A DNA stretch of 64,000 bases from an uncultured Steroidobacter sp. (lineage in GTDB: Bacteria > Pseudomonadota > Gammaproteobacteria > Steroidobacterales > Steroidobacteraceae), in contig CALMII010000020.1 of the NCBI GenBank assembly GCA_937864115.1, positions 298,015 to 362,014 of the forward strand. Direction: 5' to 3'. Below are positions 1 through 8,136 of this stretch, piece by piece; position 1 is the stretch's first letter; each line of letters opens with the position of its first letter. Below the pieces are notes generated by a model. It was not told the DNA's origin. It searched no databases and worked only from the letters and a program-made list of their open reading frames with translations. Made by a program: the position numbers and the translations under genes.

Positions 1-786
1 GTAGGCGTCCTCGCCCTGGATGAAGCCCGCCGTCTCCTGGTTGAGATTGGTGGCGGCGAGACTCAGCCCCATCAGCGCGTCGTCGCCGCGATGGATGAGC
101 TGCGCATTCAGTTTCTGTTCTTCCAGTCCCGAATCGTCGCGCCAGCCGCCATCGTGAGACGCGAGACCGACGACACCGACGTCGGTGCTCGTGCCGGTGT
201 GCCCGAAGGCGAACTTGCCGCGATAGAACTCGTCGGGTCCGCTCTCGAGACCGAGGCCCACGGAAGGAAGCTGCGCCGGCGTTGCCTGCAGCACGTTGAT
301 CGCGCCGTGCATCGCACCGGAACCGTAGACGACGCCGGCGGGACCGCGCAGCACTTCGATCGACTGCGCTTCCTCGGTGTTCACCTCGAAGAGTTCATTG
401 ACGTTGCAGAAGCCGACCGGGCGGATCGGCACGCTGTTCTCCAGGAACAGGAAGACGCCGCACGAGCCCGGGCCGGACAGCACGGGCGAGCGGATCGCCG
501 TCAGGCTTTCCTCGCCGCTGTTGCGCTGGATCATGGTGCCCGCCGCGCGGTTCATGATCTCCGCGTGATGGGTCGAGCCGACCATCGCGACGTCGCGGTC
601 GCTCACGATCGAAATGCTGCCGGCGAAATCGCGCAGCTGTTCGGCGCGCCTTGTTGCGGTCACGACGACTTCGTCGATCTGTTCGGCGGCGGAAGCGTTG
701 GAAAGAAAGAAGATCTCCACGGGGGACACGGGGAGCACGGGGCAGAGCAGCGTCAGCGCCACGGCGGACTTCAGGATGTCGGTCAT
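1..786 (-). CDS. TonB-dependent outer-membrane receptor, N-terminal part (cut by window edge)
   Basis: Reads in from the window edge as the first 262 residues of a TonB-dependent receptor. A signal peptide (about residues 1-34) is followed by a TonB-box-like DEVVVTATRR and a plug domain containing IEVLRGPAGVVYGSGA, the usual plug signature; the reading frame is still open in the start of the barrel at base 1. Such receptors import siderophores, vitamins or glycans across the outer membrane using TonB-ExbBD energy; the substrate cannot be told here. The signal peptide is odd: its middle (PVLPVSPVEIFF) is encoded by a copy of the CACGGGGA-word repeat that also occurs between prfA and hemA. It lies 179 bp downstream of the PQQ dehydrogenase gene on the same strand, separated by a REP pair. 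Start ATG at 786. Confidence 0.9.
   Translation of the reverse strand, partial: MTDILKSAVALTLLCPVLPVSPVEIFFLSNASAAEQIDEVVVTATRRAEQLRDFAGSISIVSDRDVAMVGSTHHAEIMNRAAGTMIQRNSGEESLTAIRSPVLSGPGSCGVFLFLENSVPIRPVGFCNVNELFEVNTEEAQSIEVLRGPAGVVYGSGAMHGAINVLQATPAQLPSVGLGLESGPDEFYRGKFAFGHTGTSTDVGVVGLASHDGGWRDDSGLEEQKLNAQLIHRGDDALMGLSLAATNLNQETAGFIQGEDAY
708..743. repeat. CACGGGGA-word repeat copy inside a signal-peptide coding region
   Basis: AGATCTCCACGGGGGACAC followed by further GGGGAGCAC-type words. The same 35-bp sequence occurs as the two arms of the foldback at 23038-23178. Here only one arm is present and it is translated in frame as part of the receptor signal peptide. Confidence 0.8.
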
Positions 787-887
787 GAGTAGTAGCTTGC
801 GGGTCCAGGAATACGGGAGGGCGTATCTTCGTCGGACGGGTGGTCAATGTCTGCAGAATTTTTGTCTGTTCCTCCTGTGGGCTGAGT

Positions 888-941
888 GTAGGTCAGGCTT
901 CAGCCTGACTTCTTCGACAGGCCGGCTGAAGCCGGCCCCAC
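888..941. repeat. REP-like inverted pair (GTAG head ... CCAC tail)
   Basis: Two short hairpins face each other: GTAG plus GTCAGGCTTCAGCCTGAC, then GGCCGGCTGAAGCCGGCC plus CCAC. GTAG/GTGG-headed REPs that fold into stem-loops are known from Stenotrophomonas and Pseudomonas. It sits just 3' of the PQQ dehydrogenase stop. No REP-associated transposase (RAYT) gene is seen in the window. Confidence 0.9.
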
Positions 942-965
942 AGGAAGAGGAAGAAGGCCGCGCCG

Positions 966-2930
966 CTACTTCTGCGGCAGCGCAAACGCCACGACGTAAT
1001 CCCCGCGCGTCGTGTCCAGCCCGCCGTGTCCGCCGGCAGCGATGACGACGAACTGGCGTCCGTTCATCTCGTAGGTCATCGGCGTGGCCTGACCACCGGC
1101 GGGCAGTCGGCCTTTCCAGAGTTCCTGACCGGTTTCGAGGTCGAAAGCACGCAGATAGTTGTCGGTGGCGGCGCCGATGAAGGCCAGGCCGCCGGCCGTT
1201 GCGATCGGCCCGCCCATGTTGGGCATGCCGAGCGTTGCCGACGGCACGAACCACGGCGTCTTGTCGCGCGTGGAGCCGAGCATCACCTGCCAGCGGATGG
1301 TGTTGCGCCGGAGATCGACCGCCGCCAGCGTTCCCCACGGCGGCGGCGTGCAGGGCAATCCCAGCGGCGACATCAACGCCTCGCGTCGCATGCCGTACGC
1401 CGTGCCGGCCTGGCGCGCGAACTCGGAATCGGGCCACTGGCCCGATTTGCGTGCGGTGTCGAAGTCGTCGCGCGGCACCAGCGTCACCACCATCGGCACG
1501 TTGATGACGGCTGCGAGGACGAGCTGTCGTTCGCTGTCGAAGGCGAGACTGCCCCAGTTCACGCCGCCGGCGTAACCCGGTGACATGATCGTGCCGCGCA
1601 GGCTCGGCGGCGTAAAAATGCCTTCGGAGCGATGGTTCTCGATGAGCTCGCGGCAGCGTCCGCGGTCATAGAACGTCAGTCCCCAGGCGTCCTGCGGTGT
1701 CACCGCCGCGTGCGAGACGAGCGCCGGCGTTGCGGGAAAAGGCTGCGTTGGCGACGCCGCCTCGCCCGGCACATCGCTGGCCGGAACGGCGCGCTCGACG
1801 ATCTCGAACACGGGCTCGCCGGTTTCGCGATCGAACACGAACAGCATGCCGGTCTTGGTGGCCTGGATCACTGCGGCGATGGACTTGCCCTCGCGTTCGA
1901 TGTCGACCAGCAGTGGCTGCGCAGCGAGGTCGTAATCCCACAGATCGTGATGCACGAGCTGGCGGTGCCAGACGAGCTGGCCGGTGCTGGCGCGCAGTGC
2001 GACCAGCGAATTCGCGTAGCGGTTGTCGCCCGCGCGTTCGCCGCCGAAGAAATCGGGACTCGCCGAGCCGGTCGGAATGAACACCAGGTCGCGGCCCGCA
2101 TCGACGGAAAAGATCGACCACGCATTCGCTGCGCCCGTCCGCTGCGCAGCGGAGGCCGTCCAGCCGCGCGTCGCGAGATCATTCGCTTCGGCGATGGGGA
2201 TCGGATCCCACGACCACCGCAGCGCGCCGGTGCGTGCATCGAACGCGCGCACGACGCCGCGCTCCAGTTCGACGCCGCGGTTGTCGCCGATGGCCGAGCC
2301 CGTGATGACGAGGTCGCGATAGATCGCGGGCGGCGAGGTTACGAGATAGTCGCCGCGCTCGACGAGGCGCACGCCCGCGCCCAGATCGACGACGCCATCG
2401 ACGCCGAAGCCGGCGCACGGACGGCCGCTGGCGCCGTCGACTGCGATCAGTCGCGCATCCAGCGTGCCGATGAAGATCCGCGTCGCGCAGGGCGCGGTGG
2501 ATTCGAGCTGGGTATCGACCCACCACGACACACCGCGCGAAGTGGCTTCGGAGTAGTGCAGGTCGCGCGGAATCTTCGGGTCGTAACGCCAGCGTTCGCG
2601 TCCCGTGGCCGGATCGAGCGCGATGACGATGTTGGTCGGCGTGCTGAGATAGAGAGAGCCGTTGGCGAGGATCGGCGTGGCTTCGAACGACAGCTTGTCG
2701 GCGCGCGCGAAACCGGCGCCGAGTTCGCCGCTGCGGTAGGTCCAGGCGATCTGCAACTGGTCGACGTTGCGGCGGTCGATCTGCTTCAGATCCGCATAAC
2801 GGCTGCCGCCCCCGTAAGCGCCATAGAAGCGCCCGTCGGCGTCGGCATCCACGAGCCGCCGGGGCGGGGGGGCCGCCCGCGGCGGCAGGGGCCGTAGAGC
2901 GAGCAGCGCAATGCGGCGGGCGTGCGACAT
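966..2930 (-). CDS. PQQ-dependent alcohol/sugar dehydrogenase-like beta-propeller protein
   Basis: 654 residues of the PQQ quinoprotein dehydrogenase family, closest in style to the glucose/quinate group. Residues 30-70 carry the N-terminal blade (YGAYGGGSRYADL, then QIAWTYRSGE). Propeller-blade motifs of the type VIALDPATGRERW recur along the protein, and the C-terminus ends in GDYVVAFALP. These enzymes oxidise alcohols or sugars in the periplasm and pass electrons to quinone or cytochrome. The multi-pass membrane anchor of glucose dehydrogenase is absent. The N-terminus is odd: there is no convincing signal peptide, only a short hydrophobic stretch followed by a Pro/Arg-rich run, encoded next to a run of seven G at 2866-2872, so a frameshift or misplaced start is possible. 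The next gene on the strand is a TonB receptor. Confidence 0.82.
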   Translation of the reverse strand: MSHARRIALLALRPLPPRAAPPPRRLVDADADGRFYGAYGGGSRYADLKQIDRRNVDQLQIAWTYRSGELGAGFARADKLSFEATPILANGSLYLSTPTNIVIALDPATGRERWRYDPKIPRDLHYSEATSRGVSWWVDTQLESTAPCATRIFIGTLDARLIAVDGASGRPCAGFGVDGVVDLGAGVRLVERGDYLVTSPPAIYRDLVITGSAIGDNRGVELERGVVRAFDARTGALRWSWDPIPIAEANDLATRGWTASAAQRTGAANAWSIFSVDAGRDLVFIPTGSASPDFFGGERAGDNRYANSLVALRASTGQLVWHRQLVHHDLWDYDLAAQPLLVDIEREGKSIAAVIQATKTGMLFVFDRETGEPVFEIVERAVPASDVPGEAASPTQPFPATPALVSHAAVTPQDAWGLTFYDRGRCRELIENHRSEGIFTPPSLRGTIMSPGYAGGVNWGSLAFDSERQLVLAAVINVPMVVTLVPRDDFDTARKSGQWPDSEFARQAGTAYGMRREALMSPLGLPCTPPPWGTLAAVDLRRNTIRWQVMLGSTRDKTPWFVPSATLGMPNMGGPIATAGGLAFIGAATDNYLRAFDLETGQELWKGRLPAGGQATPMTYEMNGRQFVVIAAGGHGGLDTTRGDYVVAFALPQK

Positions 2931-2978
2931 GTGAAGCAGCCTAAACCACTTTCTTCTGCCGGGGCCGGCTCTCTTACT

Positions 2979-3032
2979 GTAGGTCAGGCTTCAGCCTGAC
3001 CCTCCGGGATGGCCGGCTGAAGCCGGCCCCAC
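2979..3032. repeat. REP-like inverted pair (GTAG ... CCAC)
   Basis: Same two-hairpin layout as the locus at 888. It lies in the divergent gap between the PQQ dehydrogenase start and the patatin gene, so here it is 5' of both genes rather than at a 3' end. Confidence 0.9.
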
Positions 3033-3089
3033 AGGCGGATGCCTACGCTACTATCGCCCGGGATTTCCGCTGCGCGCCACGAACCGCCC

Positions 3090-5303
3090 ATGCAACGACC
3101 GATCGCATCGACTCTCCGCGCACTGACGCTCTGCCTGCTCGCCTGCACGTCCACCGCGACATTCGCCGCCGAAACGGCGCGTCCGCGGATCGGGCTGGTG
3201 CTGAGCGGCGGCGGCGCCCGCGGCGCGGCCCATGTGGGCGTTCTCAAGGTGCTCGACGAGATGCGTGTGCCCGTGGACGCGATTGCGGGAACGAGCATGG
3301 GCGCGGTCGTCGGCGGGCTCTATGCCTCGGGCATGTCCGCCCGCGAAATCGAAACGCTGATGAATTCGGTGAACTGGCAGGACGCGTTCCTGGACCGGCC
3401 GCCGCGTGCGGAGCTGGGGTTCCGTCGCAAGCAGGACGACCGGAATTTCCTGGTGCGCTATTCGCTGGGCGTGCGCGAGGATGGCTTCGTCCTCCCCCAG
3501 GGACTGGTGCAGGGCCAGAAGCTCGAACAGGTGCTGCGCAACGCCGCGCTGCCCGTGGCCGAAGTGCAGGACTTCGATCGCCTGCCCATTCCCTTCCGCG
3601 CGATCGCCACCGATCTGGAAACGGGCGAAGCCGTGCTGATGAAGTCCGGCGATCTGGTCACGGCCTTGCGCGCGAGCATGTCGGCCCCCGGCGTCTTCGC
3701 GCCGGCGCAGCGCGAAGGTCGATTGCTCGTCGATGGCGGGTTGGTGCAGAACCTGCCGATCGACATCGCGCGCGACATGGGTGTCGACGTGCTGATCGTG
3801 GTGGACGTGAGCTTTCCGCTGTATTCGCGCGATCAGCTCGCATCGCCCATCGAAGTGACGAACCAGGCCTTCGCCATCATGATCCGCTCGCGCACGCTCG
3901 AAGAGCGTCGCAAGCTCACGGAGCGCGACATCGTCATCGATCCGCCGCTGGGCAAGCTGACGTCGACTGACTTCACCCGCATGACGCAAACACTGCGCGC
4001 GGGCGAACAGGCCGCGCAGGCGGCAAGCAATCGGCTGAGCGCGCTGGCGCTGGACGAGGCGCACTACCGCGAATACCTGGCCGGCCGCAATCCGCGGGCG
4101 ACGCAGCGGCCGACGATCGAATTCGTGCACGCCGACTCGCGTTCGCAGGACTACGCGCGACTGGTCGATGCGACGATGAGCGATGTCGTCGGCAAGCCGC
4201 TCGATCCGGCGACGATGCAGCAGCAGCTGTCGTCGCTGTATGCGCTCGACCTGTTCGAGTCGATCGACTATTCGCTGGTGGAAGAGAACGGCGCCACGGG
4301 TCTGGAGATGAGCCTGCGCCGCAAGAGCTGGGGGCCGAATTACGCGCGCTTCGGACTCAATCTCGAAGACGACTTCGAAGGCAACAGCCGCTACAACGCG
4401 GCGATGCGTTTCATCATGACCGAGCTCAATGCGCTCGGCGCCGAATGGCTGACGGACCTGCAGATCGGCGAGAACCCGCGCGTGTTCACCGAGTTCTACC
4501 AGCCGCTGTCGCTGGCGAGCCGCTACTTCGTCGCGCCGCAGATCGAGTTCGAGGAACGCAGCGTCTATGCGCTGCAGGGCGATCGCCGCTTCGCCGAGTA
4601 CCGGGTGCGCTCGCTGCAGGGCGCGCTCGACGTGGGACGCGAGCTGTCGAACTGGGGCGAGTTCCGCTTCGGCGTGCGCCGCGGCGAAGGTCGTTCGCAC
4701 GTGCTCATCGGCGATCCGATGCTGCCCGGCGATGAATTCAATCGCGGCGGCATGTTCGCGCGCTTCTCGTACGACAAGCTCGACAGCATTTTCTTTCCGC
4801 GGCGCGGCCAGCAGTTCACGTTCGAATGGCGCGGCGAGCGTTCCGGCTTCGGCGCCGATCAGGAATTCGATGCCTTCGTCACGAACTGGCTGATCGCGCG
4901 TTCCATCGACCGCAACACCTTCATTTTCTGGACCGACATCGGCACCACGATCGACGACCTGACGCGTCCGGAGGATTTCTTCTCGCTCGGCGGTTTCTGG
5001 AATCTGTCCGGGCTGCCGCCCGGTTATCTGTCCGGCCCGCACTACGGCATCGCGCGGTTCATCTACTACCGCAAGATCGGTCGCGGCGGTTCGGGCGTCC
5101 TCGACCTGCCGGCGTACATCGGCGTCTCGGCGGAGGCGGGCAATACCTGGCTGCGGCGCGACGACATCAGCACCGGCGATCTGCGCAAGGATGGAAGCCT
5201 GTTCTTCGGCGTGGATACGCCGCTGGGGCCGGTCTATCTGGCCGCCGGTTTCGATGAAGGCGGCGACAAGCAGTTCTATCTGTTTCTCGGCCGATCGTTC
5301 TGA
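3090..5303 (+). CDS. Patatin-like phospholipase with Omp85/BamA-type C-terminus (PlpD-like, type Vd secretion)
   Basis: 737 residues from the chosen ATG. An upstream in-frame ATG at 3039 exists, but the signal peptide (MQRPIASTLRALTLCLL...TFAAE) begins at 3090. The patatin domain follows: oxyanion loop SGGGARG (39-45), nucleophile GTSMG (Ser69) and catalytic Asp in DGG (Asp215), so the Ser-Asp dyad is intact. After about residue 340 comes a POTRA-like segment and then a long run of amphipathic strands ending RSF, typical of a 16-strand Omp85-type barrel with a C-terminal aromatic residue. This order and length match PlpD of Pseudomonas aeruginosa (a type Vd autotransporter), which secretes its own lipase domain. 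Predicted role: phospholipase A1 at or beyond the outer membrane. It stands alone between REP pairs. Confidence 0.92.
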   Translation: MQRPIASTLRALTLCLLACTSTATFAAETARPRIGLVLSGGGARGAAHVGVLKVLDEMRVPVDAIAGTSMGAVVGGLYASGMSAREIETLMNSVNWQDAFLDRPPRAELGFRRKQDDRNFLVRYSLGVREDGFVLPQGLVQGQKLEQVLRNAALPVAEVQDFDRLPIPFRAIATDLETGEAVLMKSGDLVTALRASMSAPGVFAPAQREGRLLVDGGLVQNLPIDIARDMGVDVLIVVDVSFPLYSRDQLASPIEVTNQAFAIMIRSRTLEERRKLTERDIVIDPPLGKLTSTDFTRMTQTLRAGEQAAQAASNRLSALALDEAHYREYLAGRNPRATQRPTIEFVHADSRSQDYARLVDATMSDVVGKPLDPATMQQQLSSLYALDLFESIDYSLVEENGATGLEMSLRRKSWGPNYARFGLNLEDDFEGNSRYNAAMRFIMTELNALGAEWLTDLQIGENPRVFTEFYQPLSLASRYFVAPQIEFEERSVYALQGDRRFAEYRVRSLQGALDVGRELSNWGEFRFGVRRGEGRSHVLIGDPMLPGDEFNRGGMFARFSYDKLDSIFFPRRGQQFTFEWRGERSGFGADQEFDAFVTNWLIARSIDRNTFIFWTDIGTTIDDLTRPEDFFSLGGFWNLSGLPPGYLSGPHYGIARFIYYRKIGRGGSGVLDLPAYIGVSAEAGNTWLRRDDISTGDLRKDGSLFFGVDTPLGPVYLAAGFDEGGDKQFYLFLGRSF

Positions 5304-5319
5304 GGACTTTGTTCTTCGT

Positions 5320-5371
5320 GTGGGGCCGGCTTCAGCCGGCCTCTGAAGAGTCAGGCTAAAGCCTGACCTAC
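5320..5371. repeat. REP-like inverted pair (GTGG ... CTAC)
   Basis: GTGG plus GGCCGGCTTCAGCCGGCC, then GTCAGGCTAAAGCCTGAC plus CTAC. It lies between the convergent patatin gene and the small gene at 5382, 10 bp from the stop of the latter. Confidence 0.9.
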
Positions 5372-5381
5372 AGGAAGACTC

Positions 5382-5624
5382 CTATCTGTCGACCTTCTCG
5401 AACTCCAGGCTGGGCTGATCGCCCGGACGGAAGTAGACGTAGCGGCCGCTCATTTCCTGCAGTGCCTCGTCGCGCTCTTCGCGAGTGGCAAACCAGTGTT
5501 CGCGATTCCAGTCGCTGCCCACCAGATTCCGGAAAGGATCGGTGGAGCGCAGGCGGACGCGGATACCAAAAGGGCATTTCGCCGGGATCGGGGCGGCAAG
5601 ATTGTGTTCGTGGCAGATAGGCAT
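5382..5624 (-). CDS. Small hypothetical protein (80 aa)
   Basis: 80 residues with no recognised domain. It begins MPICHEHNLAAPIPAKCPFG, so two cysteines and a histidine fall in the first 17 residues; the rest is mixed and charged (WFATREERDEALQEMSG), with a possible short helix, and ends FEKVDR. The Cys/His cluster could bind a metal, but one Cys-x-His and one lone Cys is not a known finger. There is no signal peptide or membrane segment. It lies alone, flanked on both sides by REP hairpins, with a 440-bp gap upstream. Coding is supported by the clean start and stop, ordinary residue composition, and the fact that it exactly fills the space between repeats. Function unknown. Confidence 0.6.
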   Translation of the reverse strand: MPICHEHNLAAPIPAKCPFGIRVRLRSTDPFRNLVGSDWNREHWFATREERDEALQEMSGRYVYFRPGDQPSLEFEKVDR

Positions 5625-5668
5625 GATCGGATGACGGTTGATGCGACGCCGCGATGATACCTCTTCCT

Positions 5669-5774
5669 GTGGAGCCGGCTTCAGCCGGCCTGCTTCTTTG
5701 TAGGTCAGGCTTCAGCCTGACAGTTTTCAGGCCGGCTGTGACCGAAGGGAATCCCACGGGGAAGCCGGCCCCAC
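5669..5774. repeat. Compound REP locus of three hairpins, one interrupted
   Basis: A GTGG-headed hairpin (5669), a GTAG-headed hairpin (5700), and a CCAC-tailed hairpin ending at 5774. The third is split: about two dozen extra bases (around 5739-5762) sit in its loop, between GGCCGGCTG and AAGCCGGCC. This is the only locus with three units. Confidence 0.85.
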
Positions 5775-6066
5775 AGAAGAGATGGCCGGCCGCAAGCACG
5801 AAGCGACGATCTGTCCGTAATCGGCTGCCGTGGGCGATACGACTGTCATCTTCCGTTTGACGCTCGTACATCGAATGCTGATGAACAGCTGTTTTTTAGC
5901 GTTCGCGCCACGGCCCCGCATGGACTCATCTGCGTGCATTCATTGCGGTTTGTCTCATCCATGGCTTTTTTGTGTGTTGCCGGCATCAACCTTCACAAGC
6001 GCCGAAACCTTTCGTCGCATTCGTGTATCTCATGGTCGTAAGTGACTTGTATACCGCGTCCTGGGG
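5775..6066. other. Intergenic region upstream of the AraC-type regulator
   Basis: No gene seen. It is less GC-rich than its surroundings. It contains a perfect palindrome AACAGCTGTT followed by T residues (5884-5897) and a possible extended -10 (TTGTATACC, 6048-6055) close to the regulator. These are weak signals. Confidence 0.4.
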
Positions 6067-7104
6067 ATGTCATTTAAACGCGCGGCAGGCACACACATGG
6101 GGAGCACAGAGAGGATGATCGTTCGCAGAACACAGGAGCTTCAGAGCACCGCGCTGTCCGCGCGCGCCGGCCACGAGGACAACGTCATCCTCGACCTGAA
6201 TACCCAGCTCGTGGACTTCACGCTGGATGGCCGCCGTCTGGTGCTGCTCAGCGCATGGAGCGGCAGCGAGGAAGTCGCAGTCGACGGTCGGCGCATTGCG
6301 ATCGATGACGACACCTGGATGCTCTCGCCGGCCGGGCCGCTGTCGGTGCGCATCCGCTCGCCGCACAACGTGCATTCGCTGACCATCCTGTTCCGTCCCG
6401 GCATGCCGGAAGAAGTGCTCGGCGCACTGACGACGCCGGACGATCGCATGCTCGAAGACGGGGAAATGCCGACGGGTTCGGCATTGCCGTTTGCTCCGCA
6501 CCTGCACACTCACGATCGCAGCGTCACGCCGGTGCTGCTGTTCATCCGCCGGCATTGCGAAATGGGACTGGAAGATGCGCTCTGGTACGAGGAACAGCTC
6601 GCCTTCCTGCTCGAGCGCCTGCTGATCAATCATCGGCACCGGCTGGTGCGTGCGCGCCAGATCCCGGTGCGTCGCGCCTCGACGCGCCGCGAGATCCTGC
6701 GCCGCGTGTCGCTGGCGACCGATTTCATTCATACCAACTACGCCCGGCCGCTCATGCTCAGCGACATGGCGGGCGCGGCCTTCCTGTCGCGCCATCACTT
6801 CCTGCGCCTGTTCAAGCAGATCCACGAAATCACGCCCCACGAGTACCTGCAGCGCAAGCGCACATCGGTCGCGGCGCGGCTGCTGCGTAGCAGCCATCGG
6901 CAGGTGGATGAAGTGGTCAAGGAAGTCGGCTTCGATTCCCGCTCGACACTGTTCCGCGCGCTGCGGCGCTTTCACGGCCTGACGCCGCGCGAATGCCGGC
7001 ACGCCACGGAGACGCCGGTGTTCATGGGGCAGACGACGGGAAACGGCGGATGGACGGCCGGTGATGAAGGTGGCGCCCGGCCGGTGCTCGCTGCGGCACA
7101 CTAG
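6067..7104 (+). CDS. AraC/XylS-family transcriptional regulator
   Basis: 345 residues from the first ATG. ATGs at 6097 and 6115 are alternatives and may be better, because a possible -10 element lies only a few bases before 6067. The N-terminal 200 residues resemble a cupin-like sensing domain (LVDFTLDGRRLVLLSAW). The C-terminal 100 residues are the two helix-turn-helix motifs of AraC: FIHTNYARPLMLSDMAGAA...SRHHFLRLFKQIHEITPHEY, then DEVVKEVGFDSRSTLFRALRRFHGLTPREC. The spacing and the F-x-R-x-F signature are normal. The protein binds DNA, probably as a response to a small molecule; no target gene is adjacent, since the flanking sequence is repeats and msrA. The first dozen or so residues (FKRAAGTHMGSTER) look non-native, which also favours a later start. 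Confidence 0.85.
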   Translation: MSFKRAAGTHMGSTERMIVRRTQELQSTALSARAGHEDNVILDLNTQLVDFTLDGRRLVLLSAWSGSEEVAVDGRRIAIDDDTWMLSPAGPLSVRIRSPHNVHSLTILFRPGMPEEVLGALTTPDDRMLEDGEMPTGSALPFAPHLHTHDRSVTPVLLFIRRHCEMGLEDALWYEEQLAFLLERLLINHRHRLVRARQIPVRRASTRREILRRVSLATDFIHTNYARPLMLSDMAGAAFLSRHHFLRLFKQIHEITPHEYLQRKRTSVAARLLRSSHRQVDEVVKEVGFDSRSTLFRALRRFHGLTPRECRHATETPVFMGQTTGNGGWTAGDEGGARPVLAAAH

Positions 7105-7118
7105 ACAAGACCCAGAGA

Positions 7119-7236
7119 GCCGCAAGGACCGCATAAAAGAAGCTCTTGTCTTCGGACCAAGACCACGCATTCGGCCTGGCATCGCGCAGGCCGGCTGCAG
7201 CCGAAGCCAGACATTCTTTTATGCGGTCTTTGCGGT
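7119..7236. repeat. Long foldback, CCGCAAAGACCGC word family
   Basis: Left arm GCCGCAAGGACCGCATAAAAGAA (7119-7141) is inverted at 7214-7236. The loop holds a second GC-rich hairpin (CGGCCTGG...CAGGCCG, then GGCTGCAGCC). It lies between the AraC gene and msrA. The same arm words recur at 8049, 9452, 47904 and 48812. Confidence 0.85.
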
Positions 7237-7364
7237 TCTCGTCCTCTTGAACATCCTGGAAAAATAGCGGCCCGCCCACATCTCTGGCCTCGTCCGGCAG
7301 GTTGCCCGCAGGGAAGCATCTTCGTAGTCTGGCGTCCGGCCGGTTCATTCCCCGCGAGGTCGCC

Positions 7365-8021
7365 ATGTTTTCATTCCGCAAGAAAGCCCAGATGCCCGAT
7401 CCGGCCGATGTACTTCCCGGTCGTTCGACGCCGCTGTCCGTCCCGGTCAAGCACTACGTCAACGGCAATCGCATCGTGCCGCCGTTTCCGGAAGGCATGA
7501 GGCAGGCGCTGTTCGGCCTGGGCTGCTTCTGGGGTGCGGAGCGCAAGTTCTGGCAGCTGCCCGGCGTTTACAGCACGGCGGTCGGTTACGCCGCGGGATC
7601 GACACCGAATCCGACTTACGAGGAAGTGTGCAGTGGCTATACCGGGCACAACGAAGTCGTCCTCGTCATCTACGATCCGCGCGACGTCGACTACGAGGAT
7701 CTGCTCAAGGTTTTCTGGGAGAACCACGACCCGACGCAGGGCATGCGCCAGGGCGGCGACATCGGCACGCAGTATCGATCAGGCATCTATACCTTCGATG
7801 CCGAGCAGAAGGCTGCGGCCGAAGCGAGTCTCAAGGCATACGCTGCTGCGTTGAACAGGGCCGGACACACCGCGCCGATCACGACGGAGATCCTCGACGC
7901 ACCGACGTTCTATTACGCCGAGGACTATCACCAGCAGTATCTGGCGAAGAATCCGCAGGGATACTGCGGACTGGGCGGCACAGGAGTGTCGTGTCCGATC
8001 GGGCTGGCGGCGGCAGGCTGA
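7365..8021 (+). CDS. msrA: Peptide-methionine (S)-S-oxide reductase MsrA
   Basis: 218 residues. MsrA reduces methionine-S-sulfoxide in proteins at the expense of thioredoxin. The catalytic motif GCFWG lies near residue 50, followed by family motifs [19 protein letters not shown] and GTQYRSGIY. The C-terminus has the resolving cysteines in [12 protein letters not shown]. The N-terminal extension of about 45 residues resembles the longer E. coli-type enzyme. The ATG at 7365 is chosen because GAGG lies 6-10 bases upstream; an in-frame ATG at 7302 would add residues encoded by intergenic sequence. It appears monocistronic, with a foldback on each side. Confidence 0.95.
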   Translation: MFSFRKKAQMPDPADVLPGRSTPLSVPVKHYVNGNRIVPPFPEGMRQALFGLGCFWGAERKFWQLPGVYSTAVGYAAGSTPNPTYEEVCSGYTGHNEVVLVIYDPRDVDYEDLLKVFWENHDPTQGMRQGGDIGTQYRSGIYTFDAEQKAAAEASLKAYAAALNRAGHTAPITTEILDAPTFYYAEDYHQQYLAKNPQGYCGLGGTGVSCPIGLAAAG

Positions 8022-8048
8022 ACGTCGCTCAGGGAAGATTAATGAAGA

Positions 8049-8126
8049 GGCCGCGAAAGACCGCATATAAAGAATGGCGATTGTTCGGACCAGAACATGT
8101 TTTCTTTTATGCGGTCTTTCGCGGCC
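8049..8126. repeat. Long foldback, CCGCAAAGACCGC word family
   Basis: GGCCGCGAAAGACCGCATA...AAAGAA (8049-8074) and its inverse (8102-8126), with near-perfect 25-bp arms. It lies between the convergent msrA and mtgA genes, so it could act as a two-way transcript end. Confidence 0.9.
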
Positions 8127-8136
8127 ATCCTTTTTC

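Noticed and set aside
5884..5893. AACAGCTGTT palindrome as AraC-regulator operator
   Set aside because: AraC-family proteins usually bind direct repeats, and a 10-bp palindrome can occur by chance; kept only as a note.
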